Source of the DNA: Cercospora beticola
Lineage: Eukaryota; Ascomycota; Dothideomycetes; Mycosphaerellales; Mycosphaerellaceae
Assembly: GCF_033473495.1 (NCBI RefSeq)
Contig: NC_088940.1
Coordinates: forward strand, 1,116,001 to 1,180,000
DNA: 64,000 nt
Direction: 5' to 3'
Positions 54,084-64,000 of this stretch are shown piece by piece. How positions within the stretch are numbered: the stretch's first letter is position 1; every line of letters begins with the position of its first letter. Under the pieces are notes generated by a model. That model saw only the letters and a list, made by a program, of their open reading frames with translations, was not told the DNA's origin and did no database searches. The position numbers and the translations under genes were made by a program.

Positions 54084-57000
54084 TCAGTGCATCTTACTAC
54101 TTCTCACCTTGGTCTGCAAACAGTCCTGACCGCCTCCGAGCTCTGCCCAGGCGTTCAGGACTTCTTCGCCAGCAGAAGTTATGCTCAGCATGCTGGCTCT
54201 TGAATCGAGCACCGAGTCTACGGTGTTCAATCTTGGCAGCGGGTCTCGAGATTTTTGTTTGCCCGGTGCGTTCTCATTTTTCGTGATTTCGATTTGATGG
54301 ACTCCACCATGAGCTGATGCAGGACGGAGATCGGTGGAAGAGGCGGTGCGCGGCCAGTCGTATTGAGGGGTCTGGGGAGAAACTGCTGGGTGCTGAACGC
54401 TTACACGCGAAGCAGCGTTGATGAGATTGGCGAATGGTGAGGCTGAGTTGACAGAAAGACGAGGAGGATCTTGAGCAGTAAGTTGAGGTTGCGATGTCGA
54501 TTTCAAGAGCTCTCTTTCAGATCCAGGGACATATGGCTTTGCCGGGAGGAGAACCATGTCGTGCTGTGCAAGATCTGCCGGCAACGGGTGTGGTGAATGG
54601 GGAGGGCATGGCCTAGAATAGTGGTGGCCGCTAAAGCACGAGACTGGAGATCTGTCTCGTGGCTCATCATGGAGCGAAGAACAGGATGGTTTGTGGGTGA
54701 GCGTGCTCACGGTGAATTGAGATCCAGAGCGTGAGTGGTATACGTTGCGTTCCGGACTCCTGGGTGGAAGAGGAGGGATTGCGCCTTGCACCTCCTCTAT
54801 CACTGGCGAAGGGGGCACGCTGGAAGGTTGGCGAACGGTATGCCGACGCATTGTCTTCATGCCAGAATTCAGTGGAGGCACCGCCCCTTTGCTCGAGATG
54901 AATTGTTTGACTCTCAGGCGTACAGATTCCGTTTCACAGTCATCTGCTGAGAAATAGCCAGGTTTGTCAGCAGCGCTGTCTGTAGGCTGGGTGGATGTTG
55001 CGGGAGAATACCGCGTGGCTGGCAGGACTTCGCCACTGGGAGCTCTCGGTTTCCGCTGCTCGTTGGGCGAAGGCGGATGCGAAGATAGCGGCGCCGGAGG
55101 TCGCGACATGTCTAGGAACCTTTCCATCTGGAAGCGATCATCAACCTGCTCCTTGCGAATGAAGCTTAGCTGTCGACGCAGTTCAGTATCCTGGGTTGGG
55201 GTCTGTGACGAAGTACTAGTAAGTTCGCTTGCGCGGTTCTGTTCGACACTCTCCTTCTTTTTCAAATGCTTCAGAGCACGCTCCTCTGCGGTTGCTGTAC
55301 GCTTTGCCAGTCGTTGTTGCTCTGTTCGCAATGCCAGCTGATAACCCTCCGTAAATGACAACTGCTGCATCGCCACTCGTTTTTGTCGCATTAGATCCAG
55401 CAGCATCTTCTCTTCTTCCGTAATCGCGACCATGTGTAGCGCGTCTTGAGGAGAACGATCAGCGGCATCTTGGTACGAAGTACCTGAGCTCCGTGTCTCC
55501 GTAGTCATGCCGGTGTTGCTTGTCTCTGTCGTTCCTGTCGTACAAGCTGATTCCAGGCTCAACCCGTTCAGGCGTCGCAAAGCGATAGGATCGGCGGTAA
55601 CTTGGTAGGATGGACGTCGTTGGGATTGAGACGGCAGTGGCGGTGGCACATCGCGTCGATGGACTTCTGGTGAAGACGATGATGAGCGGGCGGAGCTGCG
55701 TTTGCTGTCTTCTTGGTGGCTGATCCGAGACCCATTGAGTTGAGTCGGCCTCGACACCCGGACAACGTCTAATGCAGATGCACTTGCAATCATGATGTTG
55801 CGGTCGTCGAAAATGCTATCTCGAATGGCAGGTAGATTCCCACGTCCCCTGCCTCCGCCCTCCGTTTCGCTGTCGTATTCATCCGACTCCTCCTCGTCAT
55901 CCTCCTCTTCAAATTCTGACTCCGTCAAAGACAGAATGCTCTCCTGGTCAAGTGTGGATGCGGCAAGTCTCGGCTGAGCATGATGTCGCCGGTTGCCCAA
56001 ATGCGATGACTGAATGCTGTCAGATCTGCTTGATCGGCTCGTGCGGTTCAATTTTGCTCGCTCCAATGCGCTCTCCACACTCTGCGGAGGCGGGTGATGG
56101 GAATCATGAGGTGTGCGTGGCCCACTGACGGATTTTTCGCTCGCCCGTGACATATGGCGATGGGGTCCACTGTACGCAGGCGGAAGGACATCGTCGCCAG
56201 GTAGCTCTTGCGGCTCGGGCTTTTCAACGTCGTCGTCGAGATCCTCTTCATCATCATCGTCATCCAGATATGCATCGAACCAGTTTTGAATGCCTTTCGG
56301 AGGCCGACGTACGTTGGTCTTGTGCTGATCGAGGATATCTTCATCGAATGGCCTGCTCGCACGAGAACTCGTTGCACTGGTGCCGGGCCTCGAGCTGGTG
56401 GGAGTTTTCAACTTCTTCAGCTTGCGGTCAGACGCGTTGGAGAAATGAAAGTCGGTCATGTCTGATGGAGATTGCGAAGGCCGTGGTTGTGAGGGAAGCG
56501 GTGGAGCAGACGGCTTTGGCTGAGGAAACAAGTGCACCAGATCTAAAGCCCGCGAGTTGGACTGCGCCTTGGTCGACGACCTCCGAACTTTGGTGGCCCG
56601 TTGGTGTCTATCGTCGCCCAGATCTGGTGCACTGGGCAGCCGGTGAAGCGAAGGTGGATCGGCAACGTTGTCAAAAATGGTAGGCGCGGGACTGCGAGGC
56701 GCCATGTCCCCCGTAACAGAGGTTTGTTGCGACATGTAATATGGGTGACGACCAGGGATGGCATACGCGGGACGCGCTGCAGCAGATGGTTCCCGGTGTG
56801 AATAAGGCAAGGTTGTGCCGTTTGAGGTGGAATGCAGCGGATTAGGTTGGCCAGCGTAAGGATAGGCATCATCAGGAGAGTAAGGACTCCATGGGCCACA
56901 TGGCTGTGGCCCTGCTCTTGTAGGGGAGAAGGAGTCTTGCATTCGTGTAAAGATCTCGAGTGCCTTGTCCTCGTCGTCCTCGTTGAAGGAATCATCGAAG

Positions 57001-57179
57001 TCGCCGTGTCCTCTCAGAACGGCGGCGCTTTTTGAAGAGCGAAGGCTGCGGACGTTGGTGCCGACCAGCTGGGATGCCTTGAGGCCCGTCTTCACCGTCC
57101 CGATCTGGATGACAATGTCGGCATCGTTGACGTTGTTACTGGGACGAATTTGCTGAGAACCACGTCTGATGAAGCGCAT
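54084..57179 (-). CDS. Large disordered conserved fungal protein, function unknown
   Basis: Single exon, 1031 aa. It starts MRFIRRGSQQIRPSNNVNDA. Almost the whole length is Ser/Pro/Arg-rich with short acidic runs (YLDDDDDEEDLDDDVE, LTESEFEEEDDEEES). One ordered-looking island is a helix near residue 600: ITEEEKMLLDLMRQKRVAMQ followed by QLSFTEGYQLALRTEQQRLA. I recognise this Glu-rich MRQKR helix from uncharacterised proteins of filamentous ascomycetes. No catalytic motif, signal peptide or membrane segment. Multiple SP/TP sites suggest heavy phosphorylation. A single uninterrupted frame of 3.1 kb supports that it is real. Confidence 0.78.
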   Translation of the reverse strand: MRFIRRGSQQIRPSNNVNDADIVIQIGTVKTGLKASQLVGTNVRSLRSSKSAAVLRGHGDFDDSFNEDDEDKALEIFTRMQDSFSPTRAGPQPCGPWSPYSPDDAYPYAGQPNPLHSTSNGTTLPYSHREPSAAARPAYAIPGRHPYYMSQQTSVTGDMAPRSPAPTIFDNVADPPSLHRLPSAPDLGDDRHQRATKVRRSSTKAQSNSRALDLVHLFPQPKPSAPPLPSQPRPSQSPSDMTDFHFSNASDRKLKKLKTPTSSRPGTSATSSRASRPFDEDILDQHKTNVRRPPKGIQNWFDAYLDDDDDEEDLDDDVEKPEPQELPGDDVLPPAYSGPHRHMSRASEKSVSGPRTPHDSHHPPPQSVESALERAKLNRTSRSSRSDSIQSSHLGNRRHHAQPRLAASTLDQESILSLTESEFEEEDDEEESDEYDSETEGGGRGRGNLPAIRDSIFDDRNIMIASASALDVVRVSRPTQLNGSRISHQEDSKRSSARSSSSSPEVHRRDVPPPLPSQSQRRPSYQVTADPIALRRLNGLSLESACTTGTTETSNTGMTTETRSSGTSYQDAADRSPQDALHMVAITEEEKMLLDLMRQKRVAMQQLSFTEGYQLALRTEQQRLAKRTATAEERALKHLKKKESVEQNRASELTSTSSQTPTQDTELRRQLSFIRKEQVDDRFQMERFLDMSRPPAPLSSHPPSPNEQRKPRAPSGEVLPATRYSPATSTQPTDSAADKPGYFSADDCETESVRLRVKQFISSKGAVPPLNSGMKTMRRHTVRQPSSVPPSPVIEEVQGAIPPLPPRSPERNVYHSRSGSQFTVSTLTHKPSCSSLHDEPRDRSPVSCFSGHHYSRPCPPHSPHPLPADLAQHDMVLLPAKPYVPGSERELLKSTSQPQLTAQDPPRLSVNSASPFANLINAASRVSVQHPAVSPQTPQYDWPRTASSTDLRPASAHGGVHQIEITKNENAPGKQKSRDPLPRLNTVDSVLDSRASMLSITSAGEEVLNAWAELGGGQDCLQTKVRSSKMH

Positions 57180-59812
57180 CCTGGCCCCAGGATATTGGGT
57201 ACTCGTCCGGGTGGGTAGGGCTTTCCGGCGCCACAGCCGCCCTCTTCAGCCCAGCGTCCACAATTCCTTGTGCGCCTTGCGGTCGTGCGTCTTCTGGAGG
57301 AGGAGGTTGAGCTGCAGAGCGGCACGCGTCCTTTGAAGTCGAGGTGAAGGAGGACCGGTGGTCGTCGCGTGCAGGCGATCCCGCGCCAGAACGAGCGAAG
57401 ACGTTCGTGCCCGGCCAGCGACCGGATTTGCGCGATGCCAGCGTCGCTGATTTGGCATGGGATCGTCAGCCGGCGGGCTGCCGATGAATTAAAGTCGTCG
57501 CGCCCATACCAGCAGCCAGCGGGCCAGCAGGCCTCTGTCACCACTCTGTGGCCCCCCAAGAACAGTGCATCAGGCCCTAACGGCGAGCACGGCGCTTTGC
57601 CTGCCACGCAACCCGTGGGCACGCAGGGAATGGCTCTGTTGTGCAGCGCGCGCCTTCACACCCATCCACGGCCGCATCTTGATGAATTTCCCGTTCTGTC
57701 TTACTTGCTGACTGCCGCGGATCAGCCATTCGACGAGGTGATCGCTCAGCTCCACTGACTAAGACCAGACATCCTCCGCACGCTCCGGACCACGGCGGCC
57801 GTGGTGCCAGTGCCAGTCTAACCAGGCAGCTGAGCGACCGGCGGGAAAGGCAGGCCAGGCGATACAGGAGCACATCCATGCTGGACTGCCTCCTCTTGAC
57901 AAAGTCCGACGTCGACTGACAGCATCTCCGGAGGGATGCCCTGCTTTTCGTATCTGCCCGGTCCCAGTCACGCTTTCGCCAGCCCCGGATCGCTGCTCCG
58001 CTTACTATGCTTGCCGAGCGTACCTTTATACGGCCAGTGCTGCCTCGAAACCGCATCGGCAATTTCTCAGTCGTTTACTGGAAGGCCGAATGTGCATTTC
58101 TTGAAACTCGCCACATACAAAACCAGGCAGTTGCGGCCATTGACGGAGTGGTTCGCGAGGCGGCGAACGACGTCGCGACCCCTCGCGTTCATGCCGTCTA
58201 CATCTCGTGAAGATGACCCGATTCGTGCTCTGCCAGCCTTCAATCCTGGTCCAATCCAATCACATGCATTTCCCACAAAGGCAAATCATATTCTCGGCCT
58301 TGGTACGAGAGTCGACCAAGCCTTTGAGCAAGAACAAGAATTTCCATCATCGACCAAATCGTCACTTCCTTCGACAACATTTGAAGTTAGGAGTCACGAA
58401 CTGGAGCACAACAATGCACTCTTCACGTCTCATGTAGATTGAAGTCCCCGTGCACTGCTCGATTTGCACCAAGGCTGTGATGCCTGTCAGAACTCCGAAC
58501 TGCAGGGATCTCCAAATTCGCACTCAATTTTTGTTTCGCAATGCAGCACTGGCCACTTCACAACGGAGATCAAGATCAATATCGACCGAGCAACGAGTGT
58601 CTGCCAAACGGCCAAAGAAACAGCACTTGCGGATGCTCCAGCTTCACAGTCCAAACACACACACGTCAACCATTCATTAATTCTCGCAGGATCTGTTGAC
58701 GCGCGAGTTCCCAGGTGAGATGATCCCTAGGGTTAAAAGGGGTCGACCAACCAAATAGCTCATGAAATTTGTTTTCCTAATCAAATTACCAGTAAAATTC
58801 ATGCTCAGTACAGTGAGTGAAAGGTGAGAAAGTGTGCGATACTAGTACTGATTGCTGGCCTCTGATTTTCGGAGACGGAGACGGAGAACAAACACCGACG
58901 TGATGTGCTTTGAGAGCCCGTGAAGACATGATCGTCTGCTAGGAACAAATCTCCACAAAAGCTGTAACAGTGCATGGTATGCATGCTGGTCCAGCCTCCA
59001 GGACACATCAGTGCTCTTCCCACCAGCATCCAAAAACTGTGATGAATTCCAGCCTGGAAACCTCGTCATCCACAAAAAAAATCCCGCCAGGAAACTCGCA
59101 ACTAGGGCTACAGTCCAAACGGAAGTTTGTTGGCCGTCACACAAAAGGAAAATACTTCGTCCACAAGGCAGACTTGATCCTTGATCACAACCTCTTACCC
59201 CTTTATGTGCACGAACCTGATGTGTACCCCGAATTGTTCCAGATCAGTCCAGCAGGCGGGGAAAGTCCTGGACATCAGCGCGGCTCGTTGACACGGGAGC
59301 ATCGTTCTGCTTCCGGCTGTAGGCAATAGCAAGCAGTCCTTGGTGACAATCCGCGTGACAGCCTATCGTTGGTCGTTCCGTTGTGATGGTATCGGTCATG
59401 AGCACGCGTGCCACACGTGGCGGGCTTGTAGTTTTTTCTCGCCCTGGTCTCTGGCACGATGCAACTGCTCAATTTCAGGACGGAAACACGCGTAATACCT
59501 TTGGTGGGAATCTTCAAGCCATTCGTTATAGCATGCTACAGTAGTGAAATGAGCAGCTATGTCAATGGTTGAACGTCCTCATTTGCATCTACTCTTGATG
59601 GCACAGGCATGTGTCCTTGCGACTGTCACCGTGCCTCTCGAGCTGCAAGTTTTTTGTGCGCTTTTACCATTTCCCACTTGCTGCGCTTCTCATGCGGTCT
59701 TCGAATGGAAGCGCGCAGCGTGAGCTGTATGCACACCAATGCCTCTCTTGTCCCCTTGCTCATGTGATTTCTGCTGACTTGTGGGAACGCATCGCTCCGT
59801 GCCAGCACAGTC
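57180..59812. other. Gene-free 2.6 kb
   Basis: Upstream of the 1031-aa gene and downstream of the leucine-rich-repeat gene. The best frame is 57936-58442 plus (168 aa, no family). GC content falls from left to right, and the middle holds an A/T-rich patch (58735-58800). No RNA gene or transposon remnant is recognised. Confidence 0.4.
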
Positions 59813-62005
59813 CTAGTCTGCCTGGTAAGCCACGCACCCACTGTGCTCCAGCAGTGACAGCACCCGAGAGCTGTTTGCCAACCTCTCCCACGACTCTCTC
59901 ATCTTCAATGTGGAGCGATCACGACTCCAGGCACACGCAGCGCGGAACTGCTCTTGCGTGAAGAGGCCAAGCGCATGCTTGTTGACGGTACTGGCCACGA
60001 TCAACTCAAACACATACTGTGGCAGCTGGGTTGGAACAGTCGAATCGCGGAAAGCCATCATGCCTCCCTTTCTCTCAATCATGTCCTCCTGCCAGCGCAC
60101 AAAACGCTCCGGATTGTCATCGCGCACCACGAGACCGTCCATCTTCTGAGTCACGGCCGGCAAGTCGCTGCCTTCACTAAAAGCGCCCTTGCGATGTGGC
60201 TTGAAGATCATTTTCGGGGTGGTCGGGATGTTGGTGACGTCGGTGATTGCGAACTCCGGCTCACCAGGCGTTGCGCCTGTGTTAACAGTGAGTGTCTGTG
60301 CATATGTGCCTTGACGGGCACCGTGATTGCCATTGCGCGATGAATGCGGCGGTTCGTGTTCGTCATTGAGCTGCGATGGTCCGGAGTTCGAGGTCTTGCA
60401 ACCTGTGTGCAGTTTGTAGTACGTGCCTTGATGGATTCTGTAGCGGTTGAGCACCGTCGATGAAGAAATGATGCGCAGACCAGCGCGCCACAGCTCCACT
60501 TGGGAGACACCAGAGTTGGCTATGATGTGGCGCTGAAGTTTCATGCGCAGACTCTCGATCTCCGAAAAGCCGTGCTCGCCTTCATCCGCAGCCGTGTTAG
60601 AACGCACACTTGCTCGACGATGACCTGCGCTTGCACGCAAGACTGACTTGCTGTCTTCAGGAGAGTAATCCAGCGTACTACCGTCGTCGAGCATCACCTG
60701 TTTACGAAAGATCTCGGTCTTCTTCAGCAAGAGCAGACCATCTTTGCCCAGCGCGGTCTCCTGTGCGTCCCAGTCGAGCCCAGTAGAGGCAGAGTCCTGA
60801 GCATAAGTTCGAATGCCAGAGCTTGCGGGCGCAGCGTTGACTGCATCAATAAGCTGAATCGGGTAGTAATGATCCTCGAGCACGTAGGACAGCCACAAGG
60901 CGCCAGCATCCGTGAGACCGACATTGGTCAGGGTGATGTATGGGATACCACGCAATCCGCATCTGCGCTTCACGAATCCGCCTTTTGCCATAGCATCGCT
61001 GAAAGCCGCACTAGTCGGCGTCCCAGCTGTCTCGTGATCCTCTTCCATGTTAAGGGAGCGGACAGAAGCGCCGCCACCAACCAGCACTGGATCGATACGT
61101 GGCTCATGGCAATGCACTTTCGCCAAGATCTCCATTGCTCGTGCGCCCAGATCGACATTGCCAGAGAGATCAAGACGTCTGAGCTTGAAACAATCCTTGA
61201 AAGATCGAAGAAACAGCTCCCATTCGTCGGCTTGTTGGTCGGTCTCCACTCGGATGTTGTTGTTGGAAAGATTGAGGGTCTTGAGGGTCAAGTGAGCGGC
61301 CTTGATGACCGGTGCGAGCTGCGCCAGCGTGGTTGTAGTGATGCCGTTGTCACTGATGTTCAGATCTTCCAGCAGAACCGATGCGCCAGTGACCTGTTTG
61401 GTCAGAGCGGTCGCCATCCGCGTGGCCATCGCGCAAGCGCCTTCATCGCCAAGTTGCTTCGCCGGAGCCTTGATATCCAGGTAGTGCACCACATCCTCGC
61501 TGATCGCGCTGTAGTTCAGGCTACTGACATTGCTTCCAATGCTGGACTTGCGCGCCTTCACCACCTGCTTCTCTACATCTTTGACTACCTTGTCCACCTC
61601 CTTTTCCACATCTCTGCCAATAATGCCGCCCAACTTCTCGCCGCTGTTTGGTCTGTTCGAGTAGTCGAACTTGTTTGACTTACCCATGGTGGTTGTTGGC
61701 GACGACTCGATGTCGGCGCCGACGTGGACGAAGCCGGTGTCGAGGGACAAAGCACTGCTGTCCAGTGAACGCGCAGTGCGAGGCTTGACGCTGGTGGAGA
61801 GCGACAGAGCACTGCAGACTCTTCTCAAGCCGCGATCAATGATGTCGCGGTGCTTCATCGGTGAGTGACCGCGTTTGGCGGCGGGTGTGTGTGTTGATGT
61901 TTTTGGAACAAACGTGCGAGGAAGCGCGCAACTGCACTTTTCCGTCACAAATGCTTCAAACGTCGGAAGGGGCTCTCGGCAAGACGCGCACTCCCGCCGC
62001 TCCAT
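59813..62005 (-). CDS. Leucine-rich-repeat (RNI-like) conserved fungal protein
   Basis: Single exon. The frame begins at ATG 62005 (730 aa). A second ATG at 61858 (MKHRDIIDRGLRRVCSALSL) gives 681 aa and may be the true start. Leucine-rich repeats of the ribonuclease-inhibitor type cover about residues 200-390: VLLEDLNISDNGITTTTLAQ, LTLKTLNLSNNNIRVETDQ, KLRRLDLSGNVDLGARAMEI and YITLTNVGLTDAGALWLSYV. A helical, Ser-rich middle and a conserved C-terminus (YVFELIVASTVNKHALGLFT, ending HSGCVAYQAD) follow. No kinase, F-box or membrane segment. The N-terminal 49 residues hold CASC..CSC, which may be a small zinc site or untranslated sequence. Role unknown; probably a scaffold. Confidence 0.8.
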   Translation of the reverse strand: MERRECASCREPLPTFEAFVTEKCSCALPRTFVPKTSTHTPAAKRGHSPMKHRDIIDRGLRRVCSALSLSTSVKPRTARSLDSSALSLDTGFVHVGADIESSPTTTMGKSNKFDYSNRPNSGEKLGGIIGRDVEKEVDKVVKDVEKQVVKARKSSIGSNVSSLNYSAISEDVVHYLDIKAPAKQLGDEGACAMATRMATALTKQVTGASVLLEDLNISDNGITTTTLAQLAPVIKAAHLTLKTLNLSNNNIRVETDQQADEWELFLRSFKDCFKLRRLDLSGNVDLGARAMEILAKVHCHEPRIDPVLVGGGASVRSLNMEEDHETAGTPTSAAFSDAMAKGGFVKRRCGLRGIPYITLTNVGLTDAGALWLSYVLEDHYYPIQLIDAVNAAPASSGIRTYAQDSASTGLDWDAQETALGKDGLLLLKKTEIFRKQVMLDDGSTLDYSPEDSKSVLRASAGHRRASVRSNTAADEGEHGFSEIESLRMKLQRHIIANSGVSQVELWRAGLRIISSSTVLNRYRIHQGTYYKLHTGCKTSNSGPSQLNDEHEPPHSSRNGNHGARQGTYAQTLTVNTGATPGEPEFAITDVTNIPTTPKMIFKPHRKGAFSEGSDLPAVTQKMDGLVVRDDNPERFVRWQEDMIERKGGMMAFRDSTVPTQLPQYVFELIVASTVNKHALGLFTQEQFRAACAWSRDRSTLKMRESWERLANSSRVLSLLEHSGCVAYQAD

Positions 62006-62377
62006 TCACTTAGGAGTTGCCTAATCGGCAGTTCTTGTTTGCTCGTTCACTTAAGGTTGCAGCTTGAGTTCAACGCGTGGTCTGCATCTGAGCGCTGATG
62101 TCAATCGATGACTGCTCCAACGCGCTTGTGATACCCCTGACCTATCCCTCTACCGGTGCTGTGTTCACGTACTCCGCAGCGCTGGCGATAACGCGACCCA
62201 ATACCCCCCTATGCCCATAGTCCAACTGAACGCCTCGCTGTACCCGTTCTCTCCATAAATATTTCACAAAAAGATCATTCATTCATTTCGCCATCCCATC
62301 ACAGAATCCCATGAGGAGCTCAGCGGTCCATACCCATACTCGTCCGCAGAAGAGAATCGTCGTGGATCGGATGCATA
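62006..62377. other. Short intergenic between LRR and bZIP genes
   Basis: 372 bases holding the LRR promoter and the bZIP 3' side. Nothing else is seen. Confidence 0.4.
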
Positions 62378-64000
62378 CTATGCATCCTTGATGCGCACTG
62401 TACTGTCCACCAAAAGAGGGAATGTCTGAGCGAATCTGGTCCCGAGACTCCAATTATTCAGATCACGTAAATGATGCTCGAAAGCTGGATTCAATTCGAG
62501 CGTTGCTCCGTCGTTGCCCGATCTTAGCAACACACAGTCGTGAGGAAGCGGCCAGTTCAGAGACAAGGTCGTGGTGTAGGAAACAAAGAAGTCCTCAAAC
62601 TTCACTTCACCTTCGCGGAGCGCAATCTGTGAGCGCATGTAAGGCCTGTCGTACGGTCAGCAGCGAAACTCGTGCATCACAGTCTTAAGCTCAGATTCGT
62701 ACCAAGGAAGATAGTCTGCCCATGCTACATGAGCTTTCTCCAGCTGCACCGCAGTCGGGCGACACCACTCTGGTAGGCGCTCATAGCACTTTTCGCAGGG
62801 ACATATGAGCCAGCGCAAGACCAGGAACATGATGTAAAGCACAGCAACCTTTTCCGGTAGCTGTGCAACGTCGGGAAATTTGGAGAGAATGTCGATCAGA
62901 AGTGCCGAAACCTGGTGACATTCCGAACGTCGACTGCCATCGCCAGGATCGACCATTGCTGCGAACGCCGGGTAGTCGGGCCCTATAGCCTCTTGCATGG
63001 ATGTACCGTCTTGCATCATCTTTCTGCGGCTTCGAAAGGCATCAAGGAGCAGTGAGTCTAGAGGGCACGAAGGGGGCCCTTGATTGGTGATGCGAGCATA
63101 AACGGGCAAATCTGGTGATCGTGAAGGTTGATAGGATTCTGTTGGTGGCGAGGCAGTGGTTTCGTGGGACTGCTGAGCATTGTCCAGGACATAGCTGAGT
63201 CCCAAGCGATCCCCATTGCTGTGATGATGCGGCTGTGCTGAGGTTTGCCTACGTTGTTCATATCGTCCTTCGTTCGGCGACTGAGAGTAACGTTGGTGCA
63301 CTGCGTTCCGGCCGGCTTCAGAATCTCCGTTGTGGTATGCAGAGCCACCTGAATCGGTCGAATGGCCAGCAGTTGGTGTCTGCCCTGAAGACTCTGTGCC
63401 CGGAGATCTCAGTTGTGGATGTAAATTAGGATTCTGTTGTGGTTGTTCGCTGTACCGATGTCCTTGATCCTGTGGGTAGCTAGAATTATTGAGCACGGTC
63501 AGCGGCGGCAGAGGACTCTGCTGTGCCGTCAAAGCCGCGAGCTCTATATCGTCGTCTGTGAGTAAGGATGGATCGATTAGTTGCTCAAATGTGAACGTAC
63601 CATTAAGGCTGGGATGTGGTTGCTGTGACGCTGCTCCTGCTATGCCTGCCACTGCTCCCAGACGTCGACGCAGCTCTTCGCATTCCGCCAGTGCCCTGTC
63701 CCTCTCCTGAACTACGCGCTGCAAGTCTTGGAAGGGCTGCTGGCTTTCGAGTTCTCTGATTCTCCGCTCGAGGCTCTCGATGGTATTCCGCGTCCGCTCT
63801 CTGATTGCTCTCTGTGCCTCTCTGTCGTTCGCCCGCTTTTTCGCTAGTTGCTCGGGCGTCAGGTTTGCGACGCCTCTGCTCCCTGGCGCGCCGGTCGCGC
63901 GCCGCTTGCGTGAATTCGTGGCATTTGGAGTGGGGATGTGATCTTGCGACAACGCTGCTGCTGCCGTTGCTGTCGCCGCTGCGTTGGCGGCATCGCCAGC
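62378..64000 (-). CDS. bZIP transcription factor with C-terminal DUF3425 (5' end outside window)
   Basis: Two exons visible: from the window edge (64000) to 62681, and 62626-62378. The frame stays open from 63952 through 64000 with Ala-rich sequence and no ATG, so the start lies beyond the window. At least 506 aa are visible. The basic region and zipper are LAKKRANDREAQRAIRERTR followed by NTIESLERRIRELESQQP. A Gln/Ser/Pro-rich middle follows, then the DUF3425 part: LDSLLLDAFRSRRKMM, KVAVLYIMFLVLRWLICPCE, AHVAWADYLPWYESELKT, and in exon 2 FEDFFVSYTTTLSLNWPLPH and LRDLNNWSLGTRFAQTFPLL. The 54-bp intron (62680-62627) is phase 0 and contains the in-frame TGA that would otherwise end the protein. 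Confidence 0.88.

Noticed and set aside
57936..58442. 168-aa plus-strand frame as a gene
   Set aside because: No homologous pattern and an unconvincing start. Kept only as a note in the gene-free region.
58728..58748. AGGGTT-type string resembling a telomere repeat
   Set aside because: Single occurrence, not tandem, inside ordinary intergenic sequence.

Overview
The window looks like chromosomal DNA of a filamentous ascomycete (Pezizomycotina). The gene set points that way: con-6, Zn2Cys6 and DUF3425-bZIP regulators, a Pho85-type cyclin, a KlpA-like kinesin-14 and a three-exon D-xylose reductase. So do introns of mostly 45-110 bp with GT..AG ends. Dothideomycetes (Capnodiales/Mycosphaerellales style) is my best guess from gene style and is an inference. 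I see no transposon, rRNA, tRNA or CRISPR array, and no biosynthetic cluster. Exon borders were worked out by hand from splice sites, frame continuity and family resemblance.

Layout, 1-22 kb: NSE4 (+), a Zn2Cys6 regulator (+), a CAX-type cation/H+ antiporter (-), an NTF2-like protein (-), a 936-residue RING protein (+), a candidate 56-aa basic ORF (-), D-xylose reductase (-) with two XlnR-type motifs upstream, SEC61 beta (-), a disordered conserved protein (-), an F-box protein (+), a four-TM protein (-) and NIP7 (-).

22-46 kb: NOC3 (+, divergent from NIP7), an F-box/WD40 protein (-), CDC24 RhoGEF (+), COQ3 (+), a small membrane-like protein (+), an acidic protein (-), the biotin-bearing subunit of methylcrotonoyl-CoA carboxylase (+), a two-repeat con-6 protein (+), a frame-disrupted DUF7726-like gene (+), a 96-aa protein (+), a LOA1/VPS66-like acyltransferase (-) and kinesin-14 (+).

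46-64 kb: a gene-free stretch of about 2.9 kb, then a PCL-type cyclin (+), an AIM32-like Fe-S protein (-), a possible OB-fold protein (+), a 1031-aa disordered protein (-), another gene-free stretch of about 2.6 kb, a leucine-rich-repeat protein (-) and a bZIP/DUF3425 factor (-) whose 5' end runs off the window.

Most genes are unrelated housekeeping neighbours and not an operon-like system. Possible links are NIP7-NOC3 (ribosome biogenesis, divergent starts under 200 bp apart) and the polarity and cell-cycle genes CDC24, kinesin-14 and the PCL cyclin, which are dispersed. The most unusual signals are a repeated flip of coding-strand G/C skew inside genes (C-rich 5' part, G-rich 3' part), a one-base frame break in a DUF7726-like gene, duplicated intron positions in con-6, and a retained-intron trap in the bZIP gene. 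I found no convincing new multi-gene system.
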